From JALOAT01 sp041677345 (GTDB lineage: Bacteria; Pseudomonadota; Gammaproteobacteria; Thiohalomonadales; Thiohalomonadaceae): a stretch of DNA of 11,730 nt. Positions 1 to 7,912 of this stretch are shown here, piece after piece. The DNA lies in the NCBI GenBank assembly GCA_041677345.1, contig JBAYQE010000085.1:1-11730 (forward strand). Reading direction: 5' to 3'. The position numbers and the translations under genes were made by a program. The notes beneath the pieces are model-generated. The model searched no databases. It saw only the letters and a list, made by a program, of their open reading frames with translations, and was not told the DNA's origin. Positions within the stretch are counted from its first letter, which is position 1, and every line of letters starts with the position of its first letter.

Positions 1-55
1 CCCCACTGATCCATTGACTCTGACCCCACTGATCCCCATGACCCCACTGATCCCC
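1..55. repeat. Short direct-repeat cluster at left edge
   Basis: The 17-mer TGACCCCACTGATCCCC occurs exactly twice, at 21-37 and 39-55, with an 18-bp period. A third partial copy, CCCCACTGATCC, lies at 1-12. Three copies of a 12-mer in 55 bp is not chance. Closely spaced imperfect repeats containing TGACCCC resemble the multiple terminal repeats at the ends of some IS21-family insertion sequences, but this comparison is from memory and no transposase gene is in view. The cluster may continue to the left of the window. It is too short and too irregular for a CRISPR array. It lies just before the kinase gene and could also touch its regulation. Confidence 0.6.
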
Positions 56-130
56 TTCTTGAAGTGATTCATGGTTCTTACGCGTGCCTGCGTGGTACAA
101 GGGCGATTCCGGGGCCGTGGTGCCCGGCCA

Positions 131-2476
131 ATGAGAACAACAATGGCGGGATGTCCCCGTAAATTCGAGTGGGTTCTGGGCCTGCTCGTCGTCGCAGCCT
201 TTTTCCTGGCCTCGGGCAGTCCTGCGCTGGTTCTGCTGGAAGGTCGCGCCCTGGCGTTGGGCACGGACTTTGCCGAGCCGGCTCCCAGCAGCGGCAGCGT
301 GGCAGTGATCGACGTGGCGCCTGCCACCTCGTCCGATGTCTGGCCGCAACTGGCTGAGCGCCTCGTCGCGGCGCGCGCCGTGGGCCTGGTGCCGCCCTAT
401 CCCCGTGCATTTCCCGGCCTGGAGCCACAGGCCTTCCCGGCGCCCCTGGTGCTCGGTGCCTTGCCGCAACGCCTGTCCGCCCGCCCGCCCACGGGATTCC
501 CCGCGCGTGTGAGACTGTGGCCTGCCCATCACGTCCCTGCACCCGGTGCGCTGAGCCACGTGCCCGGCCCGCTCAACGGCCTGCCGTGGCTGACCCATCG
601 CGTCGAGTTGGCGCCGGCGCCGGTGACACCGGCCGAAGTGGCCGTGCTCGACTTCGAGCCCGGACCGGAGCCGACCTTCCGTGCACCGCTGGTGATCCGT
701 GCCGGGGAGGCGTGGGCGTCCAGCTTCGCCCTGCGTCTGGCGACCCTTGCCGCGGGCGGTGACCTCGGGGAGGACGCCCTGCAGCGCCACGGGATCCTGG
801 CCGTGGAAGGGCTCATTCCCACCGACGGCGCCTGGCGCGCCTATCCGCGGCGCTTGGTACGGGACGTTCCGGTGGTACCGATGAAGGCCCTGGTCGATGG
901 CGGGTTCAATCCCAGGGGCAAGGTGGTCCTGCTTGGTGCCGTGGACACCGCCGTGGTGGAACCGGTGGTCTTCGCCAGTGGCGAGGCCGTGGCCCCGGTG
1001 GTGGCCGAGGCACGTCTTACCGCCGCCCTCATGGACCACGCCCTGTTCGACGCGCCGCCGTGGAGCGCGTGGGTGCAGTGGAGTGCGCTGGCGGCCGTGG
1101 CCCTGGTGCTCGCCGCCGTGTTGCCGCGATTGGCGGCCAGTACCTCGGTGGTGCTGGTGCTGCTGTTGCTGTTCGTCGCGCTCACGGTGGAGTTCGGCTT
1201 CCTGAGCCTGCGCGCCACCTTCGTGCCCCTCGTCACGCCCGCGCTGGCCCTCGCCACCGGCGCCGCCGCCCTGTTGCTCAAGCGCCGCCTCGGCGCGCGT
1301 GCGGGTGTGCTCGCCGCCGAGCTGGCCGCGGCCAACCGCCTGCTGGGCCAGTCCTATCACACCCAAGGCCAGTTGGACGGCGCCTTCGAGCGCTACCGCC
1401 GCTGCCCGGTGGATGAGGACCTGAAGGAAAGGCTCTATACCCTGGGCCTCGATTTCGAACGCCGCCGCCAGTTCGGCAAGGCCGCGGCCGCCTTCGAGTA
1501 CCTGCTGGCCGTGGCGCCGAAGTTTCGCGATGCCGCCGAGCGCGTGCAGCGCAACCGCGAGGCCGATGGCCGCCTGCTGTACGGCAAGGGCACCGGCACC
1601 ACCCCCACCGGGACGGTGATCCTGAGCAGCGCGGGGCTGGCCCGGCCCACCCTGGGCCGTTACGAGGTGGATCGGGAGCTGGGCCGGGGCGCCATGGGCG
1701 CGGTCTACTTGGGCCGCGACCCGCGCATCGGCCGCACCGTGGCCATCAAGACCGTGGCTCTTTCGCAGGAGTTCGGTGCGGAGGAGCTCGATGCCGTGCG
1801 CGAGCGCTTCTTCCGCGAGGCGGAGACCGCCGGCCGGTTGGCCCATCCCAACATCGTCACCATCTACGACGTGGGCGAGGAGCAGGACCTGGCCTACATC
1901 GCCATGGACTACCTGAAGGGCCAGAACCTGGCCGCCTTCTGTCGTCCCGACGGCCTGCTGCCGATCGCCGAGGTGATGGCTATCGCCATCCAGGTGGCCG
2001 AGGCCCTGGACTACGCCCACGGCCGCAACGTGGTGCACCGCGACATCAAGCCCGCCAATATCGTCTACGACCGCGAGGAAGGGACGGTGAAGGTCACCGA
2101 CTTCGGCGTGGCCTGCCTCACTGACGCCAGCAAGACCCGCACCGGCACCGTGCTCGGGAGTCCGTCGTACATGTCGCCGGAGCAGGTGGCGGGGCGCAAG
2201 GTGGACGGCCGTGCCGACCTGTTTTCCCTGGGCGTCACCCTGTTCCAGCTGCTCACCGGCGAGCTGCCCTTCAAGGGCGATTCCCTGGCCAGCCTGATGT
2301 ACCAGATCGCCAACGAGAAGCCGGCCGACATCCGCAAGCTGCGCAAGGACCTGCGACCCTGCGTGGGACGCATCATCGGCAAGGCCTTGCAGAAGGCACC
2401 CGAGCGCCGCTACCAGACCGGCGCCGACATGGCGGTGGCCCTGGCCCGCTGTCGTGAACAGGGCAGGGAGGCATGA
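131..2476 (+). CDS. CHASE2-domain transmembrane serine/threonine protein kinase
   Basis: This is a membrane receptor-type Hanks kinase of 781 residues, numbered here from the ATG at 131. An N-terminal span lies at about 14-30, followed by an extracytoplasmic CHASE2-like domain at about 50-305, which ends in the typical GKVVLLGA segment. Three more spans lie at about 311-334, 337-358 and 364-383, the usual CHASE2 arrangement. Two TPR-like repeats occupy about 404-470. The kinase domain at about 510-775 has a glycine loop (GRGAMG), VAIK with K540, HRDIKPAN with catalytic D639, DFG at 657-659 and SPEQ at the end of the activation segment, so it should be active. It probably senses an envelope signal and phosphorylates cytoplasmic Thr or Ser residues. 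The downstream PP2C and FHA genes support this. The CHASE2 part is divergent. The start is uncertain: ATGs at 71 and 143 are in frame, but GC3 rises only after about 160 and no candidate has a strong ribosome site. Confidence 0.9.
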   Translation: MRTTMAGCPRKFEWVLGLLVVAAFFLASGSPALVLLEGRALALGTDFAEPAPSSGSVAVIDVAPATSSDVWPQLAERLVAARAVGLVPPYPRAFPGLEPQAFPAPLVLGALPQRLSARPPTGFPARVRLWPAHHVPAPGALSHVPGPLNGLPWLTHRVELAPAPVTPAEVAVLDFEPGPEPTFRAPLVIRAGEAWASSFALRLATLAAGGDLGEDALQRHGILAVEGLIPTDGAWRAYPRRLVRDVPVVPMKALVDGGFNPRGKVVLLGAVDTAVVEPVVFASGEAVAPVVAEARLTAALMDHALFDAPPWSAWVQWSALAAVALVLAAVLPRLAASTSVVLVLLLLFVALTVEFGFLSLRATFVPLVTPALALATGAAALLLKRRLGARAGVLAAELAAANRLLGQSYHTQGQLDGAFERYRRCPVDEDLKERLYTLGLDFERRRQFGKAAAAFEYLLAVAPKFRDAAERVQRNREADGRLLYGKGTGTTPTGTVILSSAGLARPTLGRYEVDRELGRGAMGAVYLGRDPRIGRTVAIKTVALSQEFGAEELDAVRERFFREAETAGRLAHPNIVTIYDVGEEQDLAYIAMDYLKGQNLAAFCRPDGLLPIAEVMAIAIQVAEALDYAHGRNVVHRDIKPANIVYDREEGTVKVTDFGVACLTDASKTRTGTVLGSPSYMSPEQVAGRKVDGRADLFSLGVTLFQLLTGELPFKGDSLASLMYQIANEKPADIRKLRKDLRPCVGRIIGKALQKAPERRYQTGADMAVALARCREQGREA
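2465..2471 (+). promoter_or_regulatory. Ribosome binding site deciding the PP2C start
   Basis: AGGGAGG lies at the end of the kinase gene. It is 1 nt from the ATG at 2473, which is too close, but 7 nt from the in-frame ATG at 2479. The second ATG is therefore the likelier start, although the first forms the familiar ATGA overlap with the kinase stop codon. Confidence 0.6.
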
Positions 2477-2478
2477 CC

Positions 2479-3198
2479 ATGGCAAGCATCCACATGTGGG
2501 GCATCACCGATACCGGCCGCCAGCGCGCCCGCAACGAGGACGCCATCGCCTGGGACGAGGCCCGCGGCTACGCGGTGCTGGCCGACGGCGTGGGAGGCCA
2601 GAACGCCGGCGACGTGGCCAGCCGCCTGGTGGTCTCCGTGTTGGAATCGCACCTGCGCGCGGTGTGCGACGGCGACGCCGGACATGTGCTCGCCGAGGCC
2701 GTGCGCGAGGCCAATGCGCTGATCCACGGGCAGGCCCTGGCCAATCCGGTGCACGCCGGCATGGGCTCCACGGTGGTGGCGGTGCTGTTCCTGCCGTGCG
2801 AGGCGATGGTCGCCCACGTGGGCGACTCACGCTTGTACCGCCTGCGCGAGGGCAGGCTCGAAGCACTCACCGTGGACCATTCCCTGGTGCAGGAGCTGGT
2901 GAGTGGGGGCTTCCTCACCCCCGAGGAGGCGCGCGCCTCCGGCCACCGCAACGTGATCACCCGTGCCCTGGGCAGCGCGTCCGACGTGGCGGTGGAGGTG
3001 CGGCGCTTCGACACCCGCCCGGGCGACCGTCTGCTGCTGTGCTCGGACGGCCTCAGCGACATGGTGGACGAGGACACCATCGCCGCCCTGCTGTCCCGCG
3101 GCGCACCGCCCGAGGCGATTGCCCTCGACCTGGTCGCGCTCGCCAATGACAACGGCGGCAAGGACAACATCTCGGCCATTGTCATCGAGGTGGCCTGA
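2479..3198 (+). CDS. PP2C-family serine/threonine protein phosphatase
   Basis: This is a soluble metal-dependent phosphatase (PPM/PP2C family) of 239 residues, the usual size of a stand-alone bacterial PP2C domain. Numbered from the ATG at 2479, it shows RNED (18-21), ADGVGG (35-40, metal ligand D36), MGST (95-98), GDSR (115-118), DHS (133-135), RALG (162-165), CSDGLSD (188-194, D190) and GGKDN (226-230, D229). All metal-binding aspartates expected in the family are visible. It has no signal peptide or membrane span, so it acts in the cytoplasm. It most likely removes phosphate from the kinase encoded immediately upstream and from its targets, as in PknB/PstP or PpkA/PppA pairs. An alternative ATG at 2473 overlaps the kinase stop and would add two residues. 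Translation is probably coupled to the kinase gene. Confidence 0.95.
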   Translation: MASIHMWGITDTGRQRARNEDAIAWDEARGYAVLADGVGGQNAGDVASRLVVSVLESHLRAVCDGDAGHVLAEAVREANALIHGQALANPVHAGMGSTVVAVLFLPCEAMVAHVGDSRLYRLREGRLEALTVDHSLVQELVSGGFLTPEEARASGHRNVITRALGSASDVAVEVRRFDTRPGDRLLLCSDGLSDMVDEDTIAALLSRGAPPEAIALDLVALANDNGGKDNISAIVIEVA

Positions 3199-3215
3199 AG
3201 CGACAGAGGACCGAC

Positions 3216-3812
3216 ATGCCGAAGCTCATCATCACGCGCGAGGGCGTCAGCCTGCGGGACTACCCCCTTGACCGCACGCGTATCACCATAGGCCGCAAGC
3301 CCGACAACGACGTGTTCCTGGATGACCAGACCGTCAGCTCCGAACACGCCGCCGTGTCCCTCATGGGCGTACCGGCCATCACCGACCTGGGCAGCACCAA
3401 CGGCACCTTCGTCAACGGCGTGCGCATCAGCAAGCAGGAACTGCGGCACGGCGACGTGATCCGCATCGGCCAGCACGAACTCAAGTTCATCGACGAGGAC
3501 GCCCAGGACTTGGCCGCCACCATGGTGTTCGCGCCCACGGCGGCCGCTGCCCACACGGCACGCCTGCATGTGCTTGCAGGGGCGCGCGCCGGTACGGTGC
3601 TGGAGGTGAAGCAGGAGCGCACCACCCTGGGCAAGCCGGGCGGACAAATCGCCGTGCTGCTGCGCGAGCCGGGCGGCTTCCGCCTCCTGCCCATGGCCGG
3701 CCAGCCACCGGCGCAGGTCAACGGCCGGCCGATGCCGGCACAGGGTGTGGTGCTGACTGACAGCGACGAGATCGAAATCGCCGGCTCGCGCCTGCGCTTC
3801 GAGGTGCGCTGA
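3216..3812 (+). CDS. FHA-domain protein with a second degenerate FHA-like domain
   Basis: This is a phosphothreonine-reader protein of 198 residues. The N-terminal FHA domain (about 1-95) keeps the binding-loop residues: IGR (25-27), SSEHA (41-45) and GSTNGTFVNG (59-68). The C-terminal part (about 115-198) has the strand pattern of another FHA fold, with TLGK and QVNGR segments and a final DEIEIAGSRLRF, but lacks the S-x-x-H and STNGT residues. It is probably a non-binding FHA-like domain. The linker carries ATMVF at 101-105, a possible phosphothreonine site. AGAGGA at 3205-3210 is a good ribosome site 5 nt before the ATG. The gene begins 17 bp after the PP2C gene and ends 1 bp before a second FHA gene, so it is cotranscribed with the kinase and phosphatase. 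It presumably docks phosphorylated kinase or substrate. No effector domain is visible. Confidence 0.9.
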   Translation: MPKLIITREGVSLRDYPLDRTRITIGRKPDNDVFLDDQTVSSEHAAVSLMGVPAITDLGSTNGTFVNGVRISKQELRHGDVIRIGQHELKFIDEDAQDLAATMVFAPTAAAAHTARLHVLAGARAGTVLEVKQERTTLGKPGGQIAVLLREPGGFRLLPMAGQPPAQVNGRPMPAQGVVLTDSDEIEIAGSRLRFEVR

Positions 3813-3813
3813 C

Positions 3814-4185
3814 ATGGCGCTTGCCGTGAAACCGCGCCTCACCGTGCGCTGCGACGGGCTCGTGGTGCGCACCTACGTGCTCGACAAGGAGCGCGTCAGC
3901 ATAGGCCGCCGCCGCGGCAACGACATCCAGCTGGACGACCCGGCCGTGAGCGCCGCCCATGCCGTGCTCCTGCTCACGCCCAGCCCTTACCTGGAAAACT
4001 ACCCCGTGGCCTTGGTCGAGGACGCCGGCAGCACCAACGGCACCCTGGTGAACGGCGAACGCATTCAGCGCCGGCGCCTGCACCACGGCGACATCATCCG
4101 GCTCGGCCACCACGAACTGCTCTACGAGGAAGCCACGGGCGCCATGGACAGCACCGTGTTCCTGCTCTCCGACAGCTCGGCTTGA
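3814..4185 (+). CDS. Single FHA-domain protein
   Basis: This is a small cytoplasmic phosphothreonine-binding protein of 123 residues, essentially one FHA domain (about 8-105) with a short C-terminal tail. Key residues are GRRRGND (31-37), the S-x-x-H pair S46/H49 in SAAHA, and GSTNGTLVNG (72-81). The tail reads MDSTVFLL at 111-118, with Thr114 followed by a hydrophobic residue at +3, and so could be a phosphosite recognised by an FHA domain. The FHA core resembles that of the preceding gene (ISIGR-type strand, DAGSTNGT, HGDIIRLG against HGDVIRIG), suggesting tandem duplication. It starts 1 bp after the preceding stop and has no clear ribosome site of its own, so translational coupling is likely. 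It is the last gene of the signalling operon. Its partners and output are unknown. Confidence 0.9.
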   Translation: MALAVKPRLTVRCDGLVVRTYVLDKERVSIGRRRGNDIQLDDPAVSAAHAVLLLTPSPYLENYPVALVEDAGSTNGTLVNGERIQRRRLHHGDIIRLGHHELLYEEATGAMDSTVFLLSDSSA

Positions 4186-4195
4186 CGGGAAAACA

Positions 4196-4319
4196 GCCCA
4201 ACGCAAAGACGCAAAGGACGCGAAGTACGCAAAGTGCATGCAACCGGTTTTGCCGCAGCCATTTCAGGGCTTGTAAGGCACTTGCTTAGCTTTGCGCACT
4301 TTGCGTCTTTGCGTTGGGC
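4196..4319. repeat. Inverted-repeat element made of ACGCAAAG-type units
   Basis: The left arm 4196-4216 is a perfect 21-bp reverse complement of 4299-4319, with an 82-bp loop. The left arm continues as imperfect 8-9 bp tandem units (ACGCAAAG, ACGCAAAG, GACGCGAAG, TACGCAAAG) to about 4234, and the right arm carries matching CTTTGCG units from 4291. GCAAAGTGC at 4229-4237 can pair alternatively with 4296-4304, making a shorter hairpin. The element fills most of the 215-bp spacer between the FHA operon and yebC, where it could end or buffer transcription. There is no clear U-tract, so it is not a simple intrinsic terminator. Similar periodic purine-rich intergenic repeats are, from memory, common in diverse bacteria. 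Confidence 0.8.
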
Positions 4320-4342
4320 CTTCGCCTTTCGGACGACGCCGC

Positions 4343-4371
4343 TTCCGACCCCATCGGCCCGGTGTTAGGAT
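4343..4371 (+). promoter_or_regulatory. Weak candidate sigma70-like promoter for yebC-ruvCA
   Basis: TTCCGA at 4343-4348 (3 of 6 to the -35 consensus) and TAGGAT at 4366-4371 (4 of 6 to the -10 consensus) are separated by 17 bp. A TG sits at 4363-4364, one base before the -10, in the extended -10 position. This would place a transcription start near 4378, about 23 nt before the yebC ATG. The position is sensible, just downstream of the repeat element, but the match is modest. Confidence 0.35.
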
Positions 4372-4400
4372 CGCGGGATCGCGAGAGTACGAGGTTTCCA

Positions 4401-5150
<750 letters not shown>

Positions 5151-5157
5151 GCCCGGC

Positions 5158-5697
5158 ATGCGCGTGCTCGGCATCGACCCCGGCTCACGCCGCACGGGTT
5201 TCGGCATCGTCGAGCGTGTGGGCACGCGCCTCGTGTACGTGGAAAGCGGCTGCATCCGCGCCGGGCAGGGCGACTTCCCCGGGCGGCTCAAGACCATTTT
5301 CGACGGCATCCGTGACATCATCCGCATCTACGGCCCCGAGCAGGTGGCCGTCGAACGGGTGTTCATGCACCGCAATCCGGATTCCGCGCTCAAGCTCGGC
5401 CAGGCGCGCGGCGCCGCGCTGTGCGCGGTGATGGAGGCGGGCCTCACGATCGCCGAATACACGCCCGCCGAGATCAAGCAGGCCGCGGTGGGCAAGGGCA
5501 ACGCCGCCAAGGCGCAGGTACAGCACATGATGCAGGCATTGTTACGTCTCCCGGGGGCGCCGCAGGAAGACGCGGCCGATGCGCTCGCGGTGGCCGTGTG
5601 CCACCTCAACATCGGCCAGACCCTGGCGCGCATGACAGCAACCGCGAAAGCCGCGGGCCTGCCCGCGGGCGCCCGCTACGGAGCACGCCGGCGATGA
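5158..5697 (+). CDS. ruvC: Crossover junction endodeoxyribonuclease RuvC
   Basis: RuvC is the dimeric resolvase that cuts Holliday junctions symmetrically, acting with RuvAB during recombinational repair. The protein has 179 residues. It starts MRVLGIDPGS and has all four catalytic acidic residues at the E. coli positions: D7, E66 (in VAVERVF), D138 and D141 (in QEDAADALA). The basic DNA-binding stretch around HRNPDSALKLGQARG is also typical. The last 30 residues are a basic, alanine-rich tail. The ATG follows the yebC stop by 7 bp, and the stop overlaps the ruvA start as ATGA (5694-5697), implying coupled translation. No LexA-type operator was seen upstream, so SOS control is not evident. 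Confidence 0.98.
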   Translation: MRVLGIDPGSRRTGFGIVERVGTRLVYVESGCIRAGQGDFPGRLKTIFDGIRDIIRIYGPEQVAVERVFMHRNPDSALKLGQARGAALCAVMEAGLTIAEYTPAEIKQAAVGKGNAAKAQVQHMMQALLRLPGAPQEDAADALAVAVCHLNIGQTLARMTATAKAAGLPAGARYGARRR

Positions 5698-6299
5698 TCG
5701 GACGACTGCGCGGCATCCTCGCCGAGAAACACCCGCCGCAACTGCTGCTGGACGTGCAGGGCGTGGGCTACGAGGTGGAGGCGCCCATGAGCACCTTCTA
5801 CCAGCTCCCCGGCGTCGGTGAGGTCGTGACGTTGTATACGCAACTGGTGGTGCGCGAGGACGCCCACCTGCTGTTCGGTTTCGCCACGCTCGGCGAGCGC
5901 AGCATGTTCCGCAGCCTGACCAAGGTGAACGGCGTGGGCGCGAAGCTGGCGCTCACCATCCTCTCCGGCATCTCCGCCAACGACTTCGCCCGCTGCGTAC
6001 AGGAGGGCGACACCGCCGCCCTGACCCGCCTGCCCGGCGTGGGCAAGAAGACCGCCGAGCGCCTGGTGGTGGAAATGCGCGACCGCCTGGACGACTGGCA
6101 ACCCGTACCCGTGCTGCCCACCGCCCAGCCGACGCCGGTGGCGCCCAGCGGTAGCCAGACCCTGCGCGACGCCATCAGCGCCCTGGTCGCCCTGGGCTAC
6201 AAACCCCAGGAAGCCAGCCGCCTGGTCAATGGCCTGGACGAAGACCTCTCCAGCGAAGACCTCATCCGCGCGGCGCTCAAGCGGGCGGTGAAGGTGTGA
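5694..6299 (+). CDS. ruvA: Holliday junction branch migration protein RuvA
   Basis: RuvA binds four-way junctions as a tetramer and loads the RuvB motor. The protein has 201 residues (E. coli 203). Domain I (about 1-62) begins MIGRLRGIL and contains the acidic pin E55-D56 (in VVREDAHLLFGF). Domain II has two helix-hairpin-helix motifs, VNGVGAKLAL (about 74-83) and LPGVGKKTAERL (about 107-118). A Pro/Thr-rich linker at about 138-152 leads to domain III (ending SSEDLIRAALKRAV), which contacts RuvB. The ATG at 5694 overlaps the ruvC stop and gives the standard N-terminus. A longer open frame upstream of it runs inside ruvC and is not used. Unusually, ruvB does not follow directly but after a 154-bp spacer. 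Confidence 0.98.
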   Translation: MIGRLRGILAEKHPPQLLLDVQGVGYEVEAPMSTFYQLPGVGEVVTLYTQLVVREDAHLLFGFATLGERSMFRSLTKVNGVGAKLALTILSGISANDFARCVQEGDTAALTRLPGVGKKTAERLVVEMRDRLDDWQPVPVLPTAQPTPVAPSGSQTLRDAISALVALGYKPQEASRLVNGLDEDLSSEDLIRAALKRAVKV

Positions 6300-6309
6300 A
6301 CAGGGGTAT

Positions 6310-6435
6310 GGCGCGGAGGAAAGATGATGATTGTTCGACAGACGCGAGGGGGAATTGAGTGCGCACGTCCGCTCGACACCCTGACATTTCTCTTTTCTCC
6401 GCGCCCTCCCCGCCTCCGCGCCCTCCGCGTTGCGC
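6310..6435. repeat. Inverted-repeat element between ruvA and ruvB
   Basis: GGCGCGGAGGAAAG at 6310-6323 matches the reverse complement of 6392-6405 at 13 of 14 bases, with a 68-bp loop. The right arm extends to about 6435 as imperfect CTCCGCGCC units. Read on the minus strand it is AACGCGGAGGGCGCGGAGG and onward, a period of about 8-10 nt that parallels the ACGCAAAG element before yebC. The element almost fills the 154-bp ruvA-ruvB spacer (6300-6453). No convincing promoter was seen in the spacer. It may have inserted into an originally contiguous ruvAB pair and could attenuate or stabilise the transcript. Confidence 0.65.
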
Positions 6436-6453
6436 CCCCCGGAAAGTGCACTG

Positions 6454-7498
<1,045 letters not shown>

Positions 7499-7512
<14 letters not shown>

Positions 7513-7912
7513 ATTCCGCTGGCGGCTGCGGGTGTTTTACGAGGACACCGACGCGGGCGGGGTGGTTTATTACGCCAACTACCTCAAATTCATGGAGCGT
7601 GCGCGCACCGAATGGCTACGCTCCCTGGGGTTCGAGCAGGCTAAGCTGCGCGATGAACTGGGCCTGCTGTTTGCGGTGCGAGCGGTGGATGTGCAATACC
7701 GTTCGCCGGCCCGGCTCGATGATGTGCTGGAAGTAACCGCGACCATGGACAAGGCCGGCGGTGCCAGTCTCGTTTTCGTGCAACAAGTCCGGCGTGAAAA
7801 TGCGGTTTTGTGCGAAGGTATCGTTAAAATCGCGTGCCTGGATGAGGCAAGTTTCAAACCCAGGCCGCTTCCGCACGTGCTCCAGGAAGCTTTATCGAAA
7901 GGGACGGAATGA
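7499..7912 (+). CDS. ybgC: YbgC, Tol-Pal-associated acyl-CoA thioesterase
   Basis: This cytoplasmic hot-dog-fold thioesterase of the 4HBT/YbgC family has 137 residues (E. coli 134). It hydrolyses acyl-CoA thioesters and has been linked to phospholipid metabolism. The signature YEDTDAGGVVYYANYLKFMERARTEWLR spans about 14-41, with catalytic Asp18 at the E. coli position. Position 25, His in E. coli and in the H. pylori enzyme as recalled, is Tyr here. Further family segments are YRSPARLDDVLEV and the final KPRPLP. It starts inside the last 14 bp of ruvB and overlaps the tolQ start by 4 bp (7909-7912), so it is translated as part of the Tol-Pal operon. It is not itself needed for the Tol motor in E. 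coli. Confidence 0.95.

Noticed and set aside
1..55. CRISPR array
   Set aside because: There are only three copies, repeats of 12-17 bp and spacings of 1-11 bp, with no true spacers.
2568..3872. 434-codon antisense open frame opposite the PP2C and first FHA genes
   Set aside because: It is a shadow of high third-position GC. The + strand frames show full family motifs, and the antisense translation is His/Ala/Arg-rich with no recognisable domain.
4196..4319. Rho-independent terminator for the FHA operon
   Set aside because: The loop is 82 nt and there is no run of T after either arm, so it does not fit an intrinsic terminator.
4314..4400. N-terminal extension of yebC from an upstream ATG
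   Set aside because: It starts within the inverted-repeat arm, the added residues are unlike the family, and the conserved AGHSKW start is at 4401.
4186..4400. LexA (SOS) operator upstream of yebC-ruvCA
   Set aside because: No CTG-N10-CAG type palindrome resembling the E. coli box was found here or in 6300-6453.
6430..6453. TTG start for ruvB adding eight residues
   Set aside because: It lies at the end of the repeat element, and the ATG at 6454 has a suitably spaced ribosome site and the standard RuvB N-terminus.
7825..7830. TAAAAT as a -10 box for an internal tolQ promoter
   Set aside because: No acceptable -35 lies 16-18 bp upstream; the nearest TTGTGC is only 11 bp away.
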